64,000 nucleotides of DNA from Wolbachia endosymbiont (group B) of Gerris lacustris (GTDB lineage: Bacteria > Pseudomonadota > Alphaproteobacteria > Rickettsiales > Anaplasmataceae): NCBI RefSeq assembly GCF_964028355.1, contig NZ_OZ034761.1:558001-622000 (forward strand), in the 5' to 3' direction. The position numbers and the translations under genes are program-made. Each line of letters begins with the position of its first letter. Within the stretch, counting starts at the first letter, position 1. The notes under the pieces are model-generated. The model searched no databases. It was not told the DNA's origin and worked only from the letters and a program-made list of their open reading frames with translations. Positions 9,415 to 18,983 of this stretch are shown piece after piece.

Positions 9415-9606
9415 TAAATTTCTTACTTGACAGCATAAGAGAGTTTAAGTATAATTAAGCTAAGATATAGTAAGTAACAATATGTATAGGCTACATATTA
9501 GTTTAAGAAGAATAGGTGATGCCTACAACCAAGCGTAACCTTAAGTAATCATTCTTCGTAGTCCAGTTAATCTATTAAAATATTATTATCATTTTGGAGT
9601 TATAAC

Positions 9607-10015
9607 ATGAGAGATTCTAACTATGTAAGAGGGCCAATTGCTCTTTTTCAACAAATCAAAGAAAAGAAAAAACCAAGTTATCTATTGGATAACTTAAAGA
9701 GCGCTTATCCTAGAGAACTAAAAATCGGGGCTGCTATAAAGACAGGGGATTGCTTTTTTGACTCTGTAGCTCAAGGATTGAATGAATTAAACATAAAACC
9801 TGATTATCGTTTTACTGCAAAATCATTAAGAAAAGACTGTTCAGATTATGCTAGAGCAAACAGCAAGCCAGATCAGTGGGTTTATAACGCGGTAATAAGA
9901 GATGCCGGAGAGTATTTCGTACCTCAAAAAGATCCGGATGGAGAAGTAATAAGCGAAAATGGACTTAATAAGCAAGACAAGGCGAAGTCTTTTTTCAAAT
10001 ATTTAGAGTATATTA
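9607..10015 (+). pseudogene. OTU-like cysteine protease, N-terminal part (split by IS630)
   Basis: ATG 9607 is preceded by GGAG (9595-9598). Residues 40-60 read IGAAIKTGDCFFDSVAQGLNE, the OTU catalytic loop with Asp48-Cys49. The gene is cut after KYLEYI by an IS630 copy at 10016-11118. Joining 10015 to 11122, which removes the element and one TTA duplication, gives YLEYITNTHTADAPIWGRP, in frame with the rest of the OTU domain. OTU enzymes cleave ubiquitin from proteins, so in an intracellular symbiont this would be a candidate secreted effector; that role is inference. OTU-type proteins are known among phage WO-associated genes of Wolbachia. Confidence 0.85.
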
Positions 10016-11118
10016 TACCAACTCTCATTATTAATGAACCAAATAAGAAGCATTGCAGAGTTGTTTAACCGTGGAAGGGGAAAGAGAGGTAATAAATTTA
10101 CACAAAGCGCTCTCAAGCAGAACAATTGTATCGTAGATTTTATTGCGCAAAATGTTCTGTTTTATATATAACCAAAACCTCTCAACAGGATTGAGGTCAG
10201 GTGAGTATGGTGGTAGGTATATAATTTCGATATTTTTAGGTATCTTTAAACTTTTTGACTTATGCCAACTAGCGCAATCCATCACGAGAAAAGCCTTTCG
10301 TATTCCTAAATATTGCGACATCTGTTCAAGGAATATATTTATACAAGCAGTGTTGACGTTTGGTGCAAATAAGCTAAAATTCTCTCCATTTCTGGGATTA
10401 ACTGCACTATAGAGATAAAAATTTTCCCTACCTAATTTTACCTTAACCTGTGTCCTACTGCCTTTTTTAAACCACCCATGTCCAACTTTTGAATGTGTAC
10501 CAAACCGTGATTCATCGAAGAAAAATAGCTCTTTTTCAGAATGCATGACAATAGTTTCATTGAGGTTTTTTTTTAAACTCCTCTTGCTTATTTTTATCCT
10601 GTCCACTATGAACTGGTCTTGGTGTGATATATGAGAATTTCATTCTTTGCATATTACGATGTATTGTGGATTTGCTGATATTCAAACCAAATCTTTCTTG
10701 GATTCTTATTCTCATTTCTCTAATAGTAATATTGGGGTTTTCCTCTATCCACACCTCAATTTGTTCAAGTTGACTTTGGTTCAATATAGTTTTTCTACGG
10801 CATTGAGGTGGAGAAAATAATTTTTCTTCTCTTCCAAATTTTATGTGCTTTATCCATGTAGTAATTGCCTTTCTCGAAATGCAACATATTTTTGCTACAG
10901 CTGTTATACTGTGCTTTTTTGCTGCAATTACAGCATTTAGTTTTTTTGCAACATACGCATTATTTCTTACTTTCTTCAGCATCTCTTTTGCTGATTCCAC
11001 CACTTTTTCATCCAATAATTTTGATCTTAATGCCATCTAAACCTCGCTATTTTACTTACTCCAGTATGGCTTTTTTTCCATTATTGTCTATTCGTTGCTT
11101 GTATAGCGGGAATTGGTA
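10016..11118 (-). mobile_element. IS630-family element, copy A, 1103 bp
   Basis: The ends are TACCAACTCTC... and ...CGGGAATTGGTA, a short imperfect inverted repeat (TACCAA/TTGGTA). TTA flanks both sides (10013-10015 and 11119-11121). Five full-length copies of exactly 1103 bp occur in the window. This copy interrupts the OTU protease gene. Confidence 0.93.
10031..11036 (-). CDS. IS630-family transposase, copy A (orfA + orfB)
   Basis: orfA (11036-10557, 159 aa) is the helix-turn-helix DNA-binding half (AVAKICCISRKAITTWIKH and a second HTH around NITIREMRIRIQERFG). orfB (10606-10031, 191 aa) is the DDE catalytic half: FFDESRFGTHS (Asp), LVMDCASWHKS (Asp) and PPYSPDLNPVERFW (Glu). The two overlap, and the junction is a run of nine A on the coding strand (10566-10574). 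Losing one A, by slippage or +1 frameshifting, fuses EEFKK to NLNETIVMHS and gives a full-size IS630 transposase. This copy has PPQC where B, C and E have PPQR. Confidence 0.9.
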
Positions 11119-12217
11119 TTACTAATACACATACAGCTGACGCACCTATATGGGGTCGTCCAAACATTGAAGGTAGAATGATATGCGACAAGTACAAAGT
11201 GGAGCTTTATATTTATTCAATAGATGAAGAAAGTCAAAAAGTTACGGTAACTAAAATTACAGCACATGATGATGATCCAGAAGTTTATATACAAGATATA
11301 AATCTCAATCAACTAGAGATAGATATTAACAAAAAAACTATAGGAGTAGTGAATTACATGCGACATTTTGTTCCACTTCTTAGTGGAATTTCTGAGGATA
11401 TAAGAGAAAGTCAACCAGTTTCTAATGAAGAAATCTTTGGTGAGGTTACAGAAGCTTCTGCTTCTGAGCAACCAGTACAACAAAAAAGCAGCGCTGGTAA
11501 GCCGATTTTTTCGAATAGAAAAGAACTCCTATTTCTAATCAATCAGAGCAGAAACCACTAAAAGAAAGAGCTGCTGATAGAAGTATTGATGAAAGGAATT
11601 CACAAAATCATGAAGTAATGTTAGAAAAAACACACAGCAAAGCTTTTGAAAATACAGCAAAGATCTTGAGTGACACTTCTAAGGATATGAAAAAAAATTC
11701 CAGTGAAGAAATTCTTGAAATAGGTGAAAGAGTTCCTGCTTCTGATCAACCAAAGCAAGAAGTACAACATAATACTAAAACTAGTAAATCAGCAATTGCG
11801 CAAATTTATGAAACACAAAAAGAGAGAATTAATACCAGCGCTAGTAAGACAGTTTATACAGATACAATAATTACTATTTCTCATCAACAAGAGCAAAAAG
11901 CACAACAAGAGGAAATACAAAAGAAATTAATCAATAGTTACAGAAAAGAAGCTATTTATGCCATAGCTTCTGTAATAGCAGCTACGGCATTCACAGCATC
12001 TGCTATAGCTGCTGTTTTTACTCAACCAATTCCTTTAGCATGTCTTGCTGGTATTGCTTTAGCCGTTGCATGTGTTTGTGTATATCAATTAACGCAGAGT
12101 TATAAAGACATTCATGAGCTGAAAAGTAACTTAGGAGAAAATAGCGCCCATACTTTTTTAGAAGGAATGGGATTAAAAATGCACAGCCTTATTGATAAAG
12201 TAGCTTTAAAAGCTTAA
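11119..12217 (+). pseudogene. OTU-like cysteine protease, C-terminal part (split and frameshifted)
   Basis: From the IS630 junction the frame reads TNTHTADAPIWGRPNIEGRM, matching the WGG-E segment that precedes the catalytic His in OTU domains, and NYMRHFVPLL supplies that His. The frame ends at 11561, but the next frame is open from about 11525 (KRTPISNQSEQKPLKERAADRS) and continues as a clear protein to 12217. Restoring one A in the AGAAAAG tract near 11518 fuses the two. The C-terminal section is a Gln/Lys-rich helical linker followed by two hydrophobic segments (AIYAIASVIAATAFTASAIA and PLACLAGIALAVACVCVYQL). The full protein would thus be OTU, linker, then membrane anchor. The frameshift may be a true lesion or a slippage site. 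Confidence 0.75.
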
Positions 12218-12287
12218 GATTTCTATTGTTAATTTATTTAATTTTTGATATAATTTATTATTATTTTTAATAAACTAACCTTACTAA

Positions 12288-13390
12288 TACCAACTCTCAT
12301 TATTAATGAACCAAATAAGAAGCATTGCAGAGTTGTTTAACCGTGGAAGGGGAAAGAGAGGTAATAAATTTACACAAAGCGCTCTCAAGCAGAACAATTG
12401 TATCGTAGATTTTATTGCGCAAAATGTTCTGTTTTATATATAACCAAAACCTCTCAACAGGATTGAGGTCAGGTGAGTATGGTGGTAGGTATATAATTTC
12501 GATATTTTTAGGTATCTTTAAACTTTTTGACTTATGCCAACTAGCGCAATCCATCACGAGAAAAGCCTTTCGTATTCCTAAATATTGCGACATCTGTTCA
12601 AGGAATATATTTATACAAGCAGTGTTGACGTTTGGTGCAAATAAGCTAAAATTCTCTCCATTTCTGGGATTAACTGCACTATAGAGATAAAAATTTTCCC
12701 TACCTAATTTTACCTTAACCTGTGTCCTACTGCCTTTTTTAAACCACCCATGTCCAACTTTTGAATGTGTACCAAACCGTGATTCATCGAAGAAAAATAG
12801 CTCTTTTTCAGAATGCATGACAATAGTTTCATTGAGGTTTTTTTTTAAACTCCTCTTGCTTATTTTTATCCTGTCCACTATGAACTGGTCTTGGTGTGAT
12901 ATATGAGAATTTCATTCTTTGCATATTACGATGTATTGTGGATTTGCTGATATTCAAACCAAATCTTTCTTGGATTCTTATTCTCATTTCTCTAATAGTA
13001 ATATTGGGATTTTCCTCTATCCACACCTCAATTTGTTCAAGTTGACTTTGGTTCAATATAGTTTTTCTACGGCGTTGAGGTGGAGAAAATAATTTTTCTT
13101 CTCTTCCAAATTTTATGTGCTTTATCCATGTAGTAATTGCCTTTCTCGAAATGCAACATATTTTTGCTACAGCTGTTATACTGTGCTTTTTTGCTGCAAT
13201 TACAGCATTTAGTTTTTTTGCAACATACGCATTATTTCTTACTTTCTTCAGCATCTCTTTTGCTGATTCCACCACTTTTTCATCCAATAATTTTGATCTT
13301 AATGCCATCTAAACCTCGCTATTTTACTTACTCCAGTATGGCTTTTTTTCCATTATTGTCTATTCGTTGCTTGTATAGCGGGAATTGGTA
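12288..13390 (-). mobile_element. IS630-family element, copy B, 1103 bp
   Basis: Same ends as copy A, flanked by TAA at 12285-12287 and 13391-13393. It lies between the OTU gene and the ankyrin gene at 13404 and breaks no recognisable frame. Its right end lies 13 bases upstream of that gene's start codon, so it has replaced the original upstream DNA. Confidence 0.93.
12303..13308 (-). CDS. IS630-family transposase, copy B (orfA + orfB)
   Basis: orfA 13308-12829 and orfB 12878-12303, identical to copy A apart from Arg in PPQRRRK. The nine-A overlap is at 12838-12846. Catalytic motifs DESRF, MDCASWHKS and YSPDLNPVERFW are intact, so it may be active if frameshifting occurs. Confidence 0.9.
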
Positions 13391-13403
13391 TAAGAAGGAC
13401 AAT

Positions 13404-14129
13404 ATGATGGGTAACACAAATTTAAATTCAACAACTCTTGAAATAAAGATTGATAAAAAGATAGCTAAGCGTTTTAAATATGCTTTAGAATGCTCACAAG
13501 CTACAGCAAAGGTGGAAGTATATAAAATTCTGCTTTCTTTTGTACAAAATTTTAATGAGCAATTACTAGAAAATTCAATAAAGTATTTAGATAAAACAAT
13601 AAAGGAAAGATCGTTATGTCAACATATAAAGCTTCATGAACTACTAGATTTTCAAGACAATAAAGGAAATACGTTGTTGCACTACGTAGCTTCACATAGT
13701 CAACATAAAAATATAAAGACCCTTATTAAATATGATGCAAACCCTTTAATCAAAAATATGAATAATCAGATTCCATTAGATTTAGCTCAAGGACAAACAA
13801 GGGAAGAGCTTATTAAAGGCATGATGGAACAGGCTAGCTCAAAAAAAGAAAGTTCTAGATATGATGCTTTAGGGCGTACATTCGCTGTCAGCTGTCTTGC
13901 TTTTATTGTATTTGGAGTGGGTGTGAGCATTGCAGCAGAGTGTGATGTAGTAAGTTTTCCTAGTGCTATATTAGGTGCAATCATAGCATCTCCTCTTGTT
14001 GGCGTAGCTGCTGGATTAATTACATATTTCTTAGATCATGATCGTAAACAAGCTAAAGCGATATCAACAATTCTACAAGAATCTGAAGTGTCTAAAAAAT
14101 CACCATCATTACAATCATCTGAAATATAA
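13404..14129 (+). CDS. Ankyrin-repeat membrane protein, 241 aa
   Basis: The open frame extends back into the IS630, but the start is taken at ATG 13404 with AGAAGGA ahead of it. Residues 1-80 are helical and unassigned. Residues about 85-140 hold ankyrin-like units (LDFQDNKGNTLLHYVASHSQH, IKTLIKYDANPLIKNMNNQIPLDLA). Two hydrophobic segments follow near residues 155-215 (FAVSCLAFIVFGVGVSIA and AILGAIIASPLVGVAAGLITYFL), then a charged tail. The plan of ankyrin plus C-terminal membrane anchor matches the anchor in the upstream OTU gene. Its native promoter has been displaced by IS630 copy B, so expression is uncertain. Confidence 0.75.
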   Translation: MMGNTNLNSTTLEIKIDKKIAKRFKYALECSQATAKVEVYKILLSFVQNFNEQLLENSIKYLDKTIKERSLCQHIKLHELLDFQDNKGNTLLHYVASHSQHKNIKTLIKYDANPLIKNMNNQIPLDLAQGQTREELIKGMMEQASSKKESSRYDALGRTFAVSCLAFIVFGVGVSIAAECDVVSFPSAILGAIIASPLVGVAAGLITYFLDHDRKQAKAISTILQESEVSKKSPSLQSSEI

Positions 14130-14251
14130 TAATATTACTAATTTCTTTTTTCTTATATTTACTTCATCTCTTAGTGGTATCTAGAAACCTAGATACCACT
14201 ATATGTCTTTTTTAGCTAAAATATCTCAATTTCATTTTTACAGGAGGACAT

Positions 14252-14845
14252 ATGTCATTTACAGAAATTAGATTTCCAGAAAATATATCTTATGGTTCCA
14301 CTGGAGGACAGGAATTTTCCACTGACGTTGTAACAACTCATAATGGCTGTGAGCAGCGCAATATTAATTGGTCTCGTGCACGTGCCAGGTATAACATAGC
14401 TTATGGAGTTAGGTCAAATGAGCAGCTAACAGAATTCATAACATTTTTTCATGCACGAAAAGGTAAAGCAATAGGGTTTCGCTTTAATGATTGGTCAGAT
14501 TTTACAGTTACCAATCAAGAAATTGGTATAGGAGACGATAAAAAAACGATCTTTCAATTGATTAAAACTTACATAAGTGGAAAAGACAAACATACACGTA
14601 TGATTAAAAAGCCAGTGCATGATACAACAAAAATTTACCTAGATGGTGTAGAAACAGAAAAATACTCAGTAAATTATTCAACTGGAGAAATAGCATTTAT
14701 GAAACCACCAGCAAAAGGCACAATAATCACCGCAAGCTTCGAATTTGATGTACCAGTACGATTTGATACAGATTACCTAAACGCTTCTATTGATAACTAT
14801 GGCAGCAATAGCTGGAACAATATTCCCTTGGTGGAAGTGAAATAA
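14252..14845 (+). CDS. DUF2460 (TIGR02217) phage tail/GTA-type protein
   Basis: 197 aa starting at ATG 14252 after AGGAGG (14243-14248), a strong ribosome-binding site. The start FTEIRFPENISYGSTGGQEFSTDVVTTHNGCEQRNINWS is diagnostic of the DUF2460 family, the protein found in tail assembly clusters of gene transfer agents and related phages. Also seen: FFHARKGKAIGFRFNDWSDF. It stands alone here with no other tail genes around it, as is usual for scattered GTA genes in Rickettsiales. Possible function is as part of a relic particle; activity cannot be judged. Confidence 0.88.
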   Translation: MSFTEIRFPENISYGSTGGQEFSTDVVTTHNGCEQRNINWSRARARYNIAYGVRSNEQLTEFITFFHARKGKAIGFRFNDWSDFTVTNQEIGIGDDKKTIFQLIKTYISGKDKHTRMIKKPVHDTTKIYLDGVETEKYSVNYSTGEIAFMKPPAKGTIITASFEFDVPVRFDTDYLNASIDNYGSNSWNNIPLVEVK

Positions 14846-14875
14846 AGTTAAAGTATGCTCCATAAAAGTTAAGCG

Positions 14876-14909
14876 ATACTGAGGCTCATATTTAAATGAG
14901 CCTCAGTAT
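14876..14909. terminator. Bidirectional terminator hairpin
   Basis: A perfect 14-bp stem (ATACTGAGGCTCAT at 14876-14889, complement at 14896-14909) with a 6-base loop lies between the convergent DUF2460 gene and the 49-aa gene. AT-rich runs on both sides allow use from either strand. Confidence 0.82.
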
Positions 14910-14919
14910 ATTTTAAAGC

Positions 14920-15069
14920 CTATCGTCCATTACAATGTTCCACACTCGAAATTTGAGGAAATTCTAAAGTAGTACTTTCTTTTTCCTGTAAAATAGAAAG
15001 TTTTAACAACTCCTTTATAGCTATTTTTGCAAGTGTTTTATCATCTTTATTTAAGATTTTATCTAGCAT
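14920..15069 (-). CDS. Small protein, 49 aa, overlapping the upstream gene
   Basis: ATG at 15069 overlaps the last codons and stop of the 209-aa gene (ATGCTAG), a layout typical of translational coupling. The peptide MLDKILNKDDKTLAKIAIKE... is a likely amphipathic helix followed by a polar tail ending in EHCNGR, with the stop just before the terminator hairpin. It could also be a frame-shifted former C-terminus of the upstream protein. No family recognised. Confidence 0.5.
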   Translation of the reverse strand: MLDKILNKDDKTLAKIAIKELLKLSILQEKESTTLEFPQISSVEHCNGR

Positions 15070-15692
15070 GTTTTTTTCTGTAAGCGACTAACATAATTTC
15101 TAGCTTCCTCATTCAGACCTTGTATTTTGTTAATACAAGACAATACTAAATCCGAGTTCTTCATTGCTAAAATCCCATCAAGGAAAATATCTAATTTTGT
15201 TTTATCTTTAGTTAAGTCTTTAACTAATTTATTTATGATATCATCATTGTCAAACAAAATATACTCTAGATACGAGGCAGACTCAATAAGTATAAAGTCT
15301 TCTAAAGGTAATGGTTCTAAATCGTCTTCAACATAAGTCAATATGCTAAACTCAGTAATACATCCCTCTTTTCTCACAATACAGCACTTGGGAAGACCAC
15401 AATACATTGATAGCAAAGAAAAGAGACGCATTATACTTGTACCTCTATCTTTCATTTCCTCGAGAAGCTTTTTATCATTTATTAGTTTATGCAAAATGTA
15501 ATCCGTAGCAGGACCTGGTTTGCGAAAATGAAACATATTATTTTCTGCAAAAATAGCCTCAGCTAATTCTATAGACTTTTTATCCTCATCTATAAAAGCC
15601 TTCTCGCTTCTATTTAATTGTATGATTTCAGCCTTGCTATTGCTGCGTAGCTTAGTTTGCCCTATTAACCTCTCAAATGCTTCTGTATTCAT
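15063..15692 (-). CDS. Hypothetical protein, 209 aa
   Basis: Not recognised. ATG 15692 opens MNTEAFERLIGQTKLRSNSK. The protein is acidic and helical, with no signal peptide or membrane segment. Cys residues cluster in MYCGLPKCCIVRKEGC. The second half is rich in Asp and Leu (DDDIINKLVKDLTKDKTKLDIFLDG) and could form helical repeats, perhaps distant ankyrin- or HEAT-like, but I cannot align it to a family. It is followed by the overlapping 49-aa gene and then the terminator. Confidence 0.65.
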   Translation of the reverse strand: MNTEAFERLIGQTKLRSNSKAEIIQLNRSEKAFIDEDKKSIELAEAIFAENNMFHFRKPGPATDYILHKLINDKKLLEEMKDRGTSIMRLFSLLSMYCGLPKCCIVRKEGCITEFSILTYVEDDLEPLPLEDFILIESASYLEYILFDNDDIINKLVKDLTKDKTKLDIFLDGILAMKNSDLVLSCINKIQGLNEEARNYVSRLQKKTC

Positions 15693-15886
15693 ATATATCT
15701 TAAAATAATTAAGATTAATATTAATTGTATTAGCTATTTTAAGAAAAATAAATGAAAATCTTAATAAAGATTAAGCTTTTATTAAAAAAGTAAAGTCTTT
15801 TTATATTTGTATGAGTATATAAAAGGTTTGATTGTTGTAAGTTATCTAAGTGCTAGAGTCTAATTAATAAGTCTGCTTGAAGCCGC

Positions 15887-18556
15887 TCAGTGTTTGTACA
15901 GTTGTGCCTGCGCAACTTGCTTCAAAATTTCTGCTTGTTGCTGAGCATGAATATTAGCATAACCACATGCAGGAGATGCAGCAGCAGGTCTTGCAATGCA
16001 CTTAGGTCTTTTTGCTTGAGCATTGAGGCCAGACAATACCTCTTCTATCAATGGGTTGACAAAGAACCATCCTCCCATATTTTTGGGTTCCTCTTGACAC
16101 CATATAATTTCAGCGTTCTTATATTTTTCAAGTTCACTGCCTAGTTTATCAGCTGGGAATGGATAAAATTGTTCTAAACGCATTACTGCTATATCGTTTA
16201 TTTTTTGTGCTTCAAGCATTTCAATTATGTCGTAATAAACTTTACCACTACATATTACAACTTTACGTATTTTATCACTTGCAACTAAACCTGTTCTACA
16301 CTCTGGAATTACCGTAAGAAATTTTCCTTCAAAGTCAGAAAGGTTAGAAACTGCCATTTTATGACGCAATAGTGATTTAGGTGTAAACACCACTAAAGAC
16401 TTACGAAAATCTCGATTAATTTGTCGGCGTAAAACATGAAAATAATTCGCAGGAGTAGAGCAATTAACCACCTGCATATTATCTTCCGCACAGAGTTGCA
16501 AAAATCTCTCTATACGAGCAGAACTATGCTCAGGTCCCTGTCCTTCATAACCATGAGGCAGCAATAAAACTAGACCACTTGATCGTAACCATTTTGTTTC
16601 TGCTGATGCAATAAACTGGTCGATCATGATTTGCGCACCATTTGCAAAATCACCAAATTGTCCTTCCCAGAGCACAAGTGAATACGGAGAATCAAGGCTA
16701 TAGCCATATTCAAAACCCATCACAGCATACTCAGATAGTGCGCTATCTATAACTTCAAAGCGAGCTTGCTTCTCACTTATGTTGTTTAGTGGAATAAACT
16801 CTTCTTCCGTTACTTGATCAACAAGTCTTGAATGACGGTGCGAGAAGGTACCACGACCAGAATCTTGTCCTGACAAGCGCACTCCTATTTCTTCTTTAAG
16901 CAATGACGCAAATGCAAGACTTTCAGCAGTGGCCCAGTCTATGTTGCTACCGGAATTTATACTTTCTATTCTGCCATCAAGTATTTTCCTCACTTTATTA
17001 TTGAGATTAAAACTGCTTGGAATATTGCTATTTATGTGTACACCTAATTTTTTTAGCTCATCTAGTGAAACACCAGAGTCCGTATAATATTCACTTAAAT
17101 CATTTAACTTTGCTCTCCTGAGTTTTAACCACACTCCATCAAACCAGTCAGCTTTCTTCGGAGTATAAGTCGTTGACTCAGTAAGGCTTTTATCCAATCT
17201 TGCTCTAAATTCGCTGCGTAATTTACTTACTTCATCACTAATTAGGACTTTCTCTGCAGCTAGCTTCTCTTCGTAAATTGTTCCCGGAGTTTTATGCCTT
17301 GATATTGCTTTATACATAAGTGGCTGGGTAAAATTCGGTTCATCGCCTTCATTATGGCCATATTTGCGGTAGCATATTATGTCAATCACCACATCCTTTT
17401 TAAATTTCTGCACATACTCCATTGCCAAACTCGCGGCAAAACTCACGGCTTCTGGATTATCTCCATTAACATGAAGTATTGGAGCTTCTATTGATTTTGC
17501 TACATCAGTACAATAAAAAGAAGAGCGTGTACAACGAGGACTCGCAGTAAAACCAACTTGGTTATTAATGACAATATGCACTATACCACCAACTTTATAA
17601 CCTTCAATGTTGCTCAAAGTCAGGGTTTCGGCAACCACTCCTTGCCCGATAAAAGCTGCATCACCATGAATTGATACTCCAAGCACAGATCTCATATTTT
17701 GCTTTGCTCTTACTCTTCCAGCTAGAACCGGATTTACCGCCTCAAGGTGAGATGGGTTAGGACATAAACTTAAGTGTATTTTTTTACCACCAGCAAGTGC
17801 TCGATCAGAAGAGTAACCAAGGTGATATTTGACATCACCAGATACCTCAAGACCACTTGGGTATGCAAGGTTGCCTTGAAATTCAGATAGCATTGCCGCA
17901 TACTCTTTCCCCATCACTTTGGTTAGAACATTAAGCCGTCCTCGGTGGGCCATACCAAGAACTATTTCTTCAATACCAAAAGCTGCAGAATCACTAATAA
18001 CTCTTTCAATTGCAACAATGGCTGACTCCCCACCTTCGATAGAAAAACGCTTATATCCAGGAAATTTCATATGGAGAAATTGCTCGAACATCTCAGATTC
18101 AATCAAGTGCCTTAGTATTTCTTTTTTATCCTGAGGGCTTAGCGTATAGACCTGATTTTCAATTTTCTCCTGCAGCCAAACTCTTTCCTCATAAGAGGAA
18201 ATATGCATAAATTCAAAACCGATATTCTTGCAGTAAATATCTCTGTAGATTCTAGTGTCACTTGTAGGAGAAAGATTCAAGTATTTTTGATAATCTATTT
18301 CCTTATTTACATTCGGTGATAATGGATTTAAGTCTGCAAAAAAATGACCGTAAGATCTGAAAAAATTTGCTAAATCATCAGCATCTACCTTGGCTTCATT
18401 CTGTGCTCTACAGGGTTCTGCTTTATTAACTTCTAAATTGCTCGAAAAAATTCTGTACCAATCTTCTCCAATTGATTTATCGCCCTGCAAATAGCGGTTA
18501 TATATTTCTTCCACAAATTCTGCATTGTCACCATAAAGGCAGCTTAAACTTGGCAT
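15887..18556 (-). CDS. sucA: 2-oxoglutarate dehydrogenase E1 component
   Basis: 889 aa from ATG 18556 (MPSLSCLYGDNAEFVEEIYN); a TTG 21 bases upstream is less likely. It is the thiamine-diphosphate-dependent decarboxylase of the 2-oxoglutarate dehydrogenase complex in the TCA cycle. Seen: the E1 N-terminal docking helix with YLQGDKSIGEDWYRIF, GMAHRGRLNVL, the ThDP motif beginning GDAAFIGQGV and ending NNQVGFT, GHNEGDEPNFTQP, RDSGRGTFSHRH-like sequence (SGQDSGRGTFSHRHS), LPHGYEGQGPEHSSARIERFL, and the C-terminal CQEEPKNMGGW. It is slightly shorter than the E. coli enzyme, as is usual in Rickettsiales. Confidence 0.97.
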   Translation of the reverse strand: MPSLSCLYGDNAEFVEEIYNRYLQGDKSIGEDWYRIFSSNLEVNKAEPCRAQNEAKVDADDLANFFRSYGHFFADLNPLSPNVNKEIDYQKYLNLSPTSDTRIYRDIYCKNIGFEFMHISSYEERVWLQEKIENQVYTLSPQDKKEILRHLIESEMFEQFLHMKFPGYKRFSIEGGESAIVAIERVISDSAAFGIEEIVLGMAHRGRLNVLTKVMGKEYAAMLSEFQGNLAYPSGLEVSGDVKYHLGYSSDRALAGGKKIHLSLCPNPSHLEAVNPVLAGRVRAKQNMRSVLGVSIHGDAAFIGQGVVAETLTLSNIEGYKVGGIVHIVINNQVGFTASPRCTRSSFYCTDVAKSIEAPILHVNGDNPEAVSFAASLAMEYVQKFKKDVVIDIICYRKYGHNEGDEPNFTQPLMYKAISRHKTPGTIYEEKLAAEKVLISDEVSKLRSEFRARLDKSLTESTTYTPKKADWFDGVWLKLRRAKLNDLSEYYTDSGVSLDELKKLGVHINSNIPSSFNLNNKVRKILDGRIESINSGSNIDWATAESLAFASLLKEEIGVRLSGQDSGRGTFSHRHSRLVDQVTEEEFIPLNNISEKQARFEVIDSALSEYAVMGFEYGYSLDSPYSLVLWEGQFGDFANGAQIMIDQFIASAETKWLRSSGLVLLLPHGYEGQGPEHSSARIERFLQLCAEDNMQVVNCSTPANYFHVLRRQINRDFRKSLVVFTPKSLLRHKMAVSNLSDFEGKFLTVIPECRTGLVASDKIRKVVICSGKVYYDIIEMLEAQKINDIAVMRLEQFYPFPADKLGSELEKYKNAEIIWCQEEPKNMGGWFFVNPLIEEVLSGLNAQAKRPKCIARPAAASPACGYANIHAQQQAEILKQVAQAQLYKH

Positions 18557-18932
18557 ATTCACTATAAAAGATATCAAATACTTATAAGTATACCTTAAGT
18601 TTTTTAAAAAAGAACTTTTTTGATCTCTGTAGATTAAGCTAATGCATTACCGCTTTCTCGCAGATATACGAACATTCATTTTTGAAGGTAAACTGCACAG
18701 CAAATGTTCAGTGCATGACACTGGAATCCAGACTTGCCGTAATCTCACCAAGAACGTTGTATTTCAATATAAGATCAGCCATCAACTATGTTTTTTAAAA
18801 TTTTTTGAATTTAGTCTCATTTGTTGATAATTTTGTATTTTTATTCAATTGAAAAATGTATTTTGGCAACAAAAACCCTAGTTTATACAGAAAGAAATTT
18901 ATATCAAACAGCAAGCACTGCTTAGATTTTAT

Positions 18933-18983
18933 GGTTAACGAATATGTGCTTTAAATGTGTGTAGACGCACATATTCGTTAACC
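18933..18983. ncRNA. Hairpin in IS110 3' non-coding end, candidate guide RNA or terminator
   Basis: GGTTAACGAATATGTGC at 18933-18949 and its exact complement at 18967-18983 form a 17-bp stem with a 17-base loop, 21 bases beyond the transposase stop codon. The same hairpin is present in copy 2 at 51905-51955. IS110/IS1111 elements carry a structured RNA in a non-coding end that directs insertion; this is the most structured part of the element. A plain transcription terminator is the alternative. Confidence 0.45.

Noticed and set aside
10143..10412. 89-aa plus-strand frame inside each IS630 copy (also at 12415, 45652, 60989 and reversed at 47564)
   Set aside because: It is the antisense of the conserved DDE transposase; it repeats only because the element repeats.
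13137..13403. N-terminal extension of the ankyrin protein into IS630 copy B
   Set aside because: The extension is antisense transposase sequence; a good ribosome-binding site precedes the internal ATG at 13404.
14252..14845. An active prophage or GTA cluster
   Set aside because: Only one tail-type gene is present; no capsid, portal, terminase or integrase is found around it.
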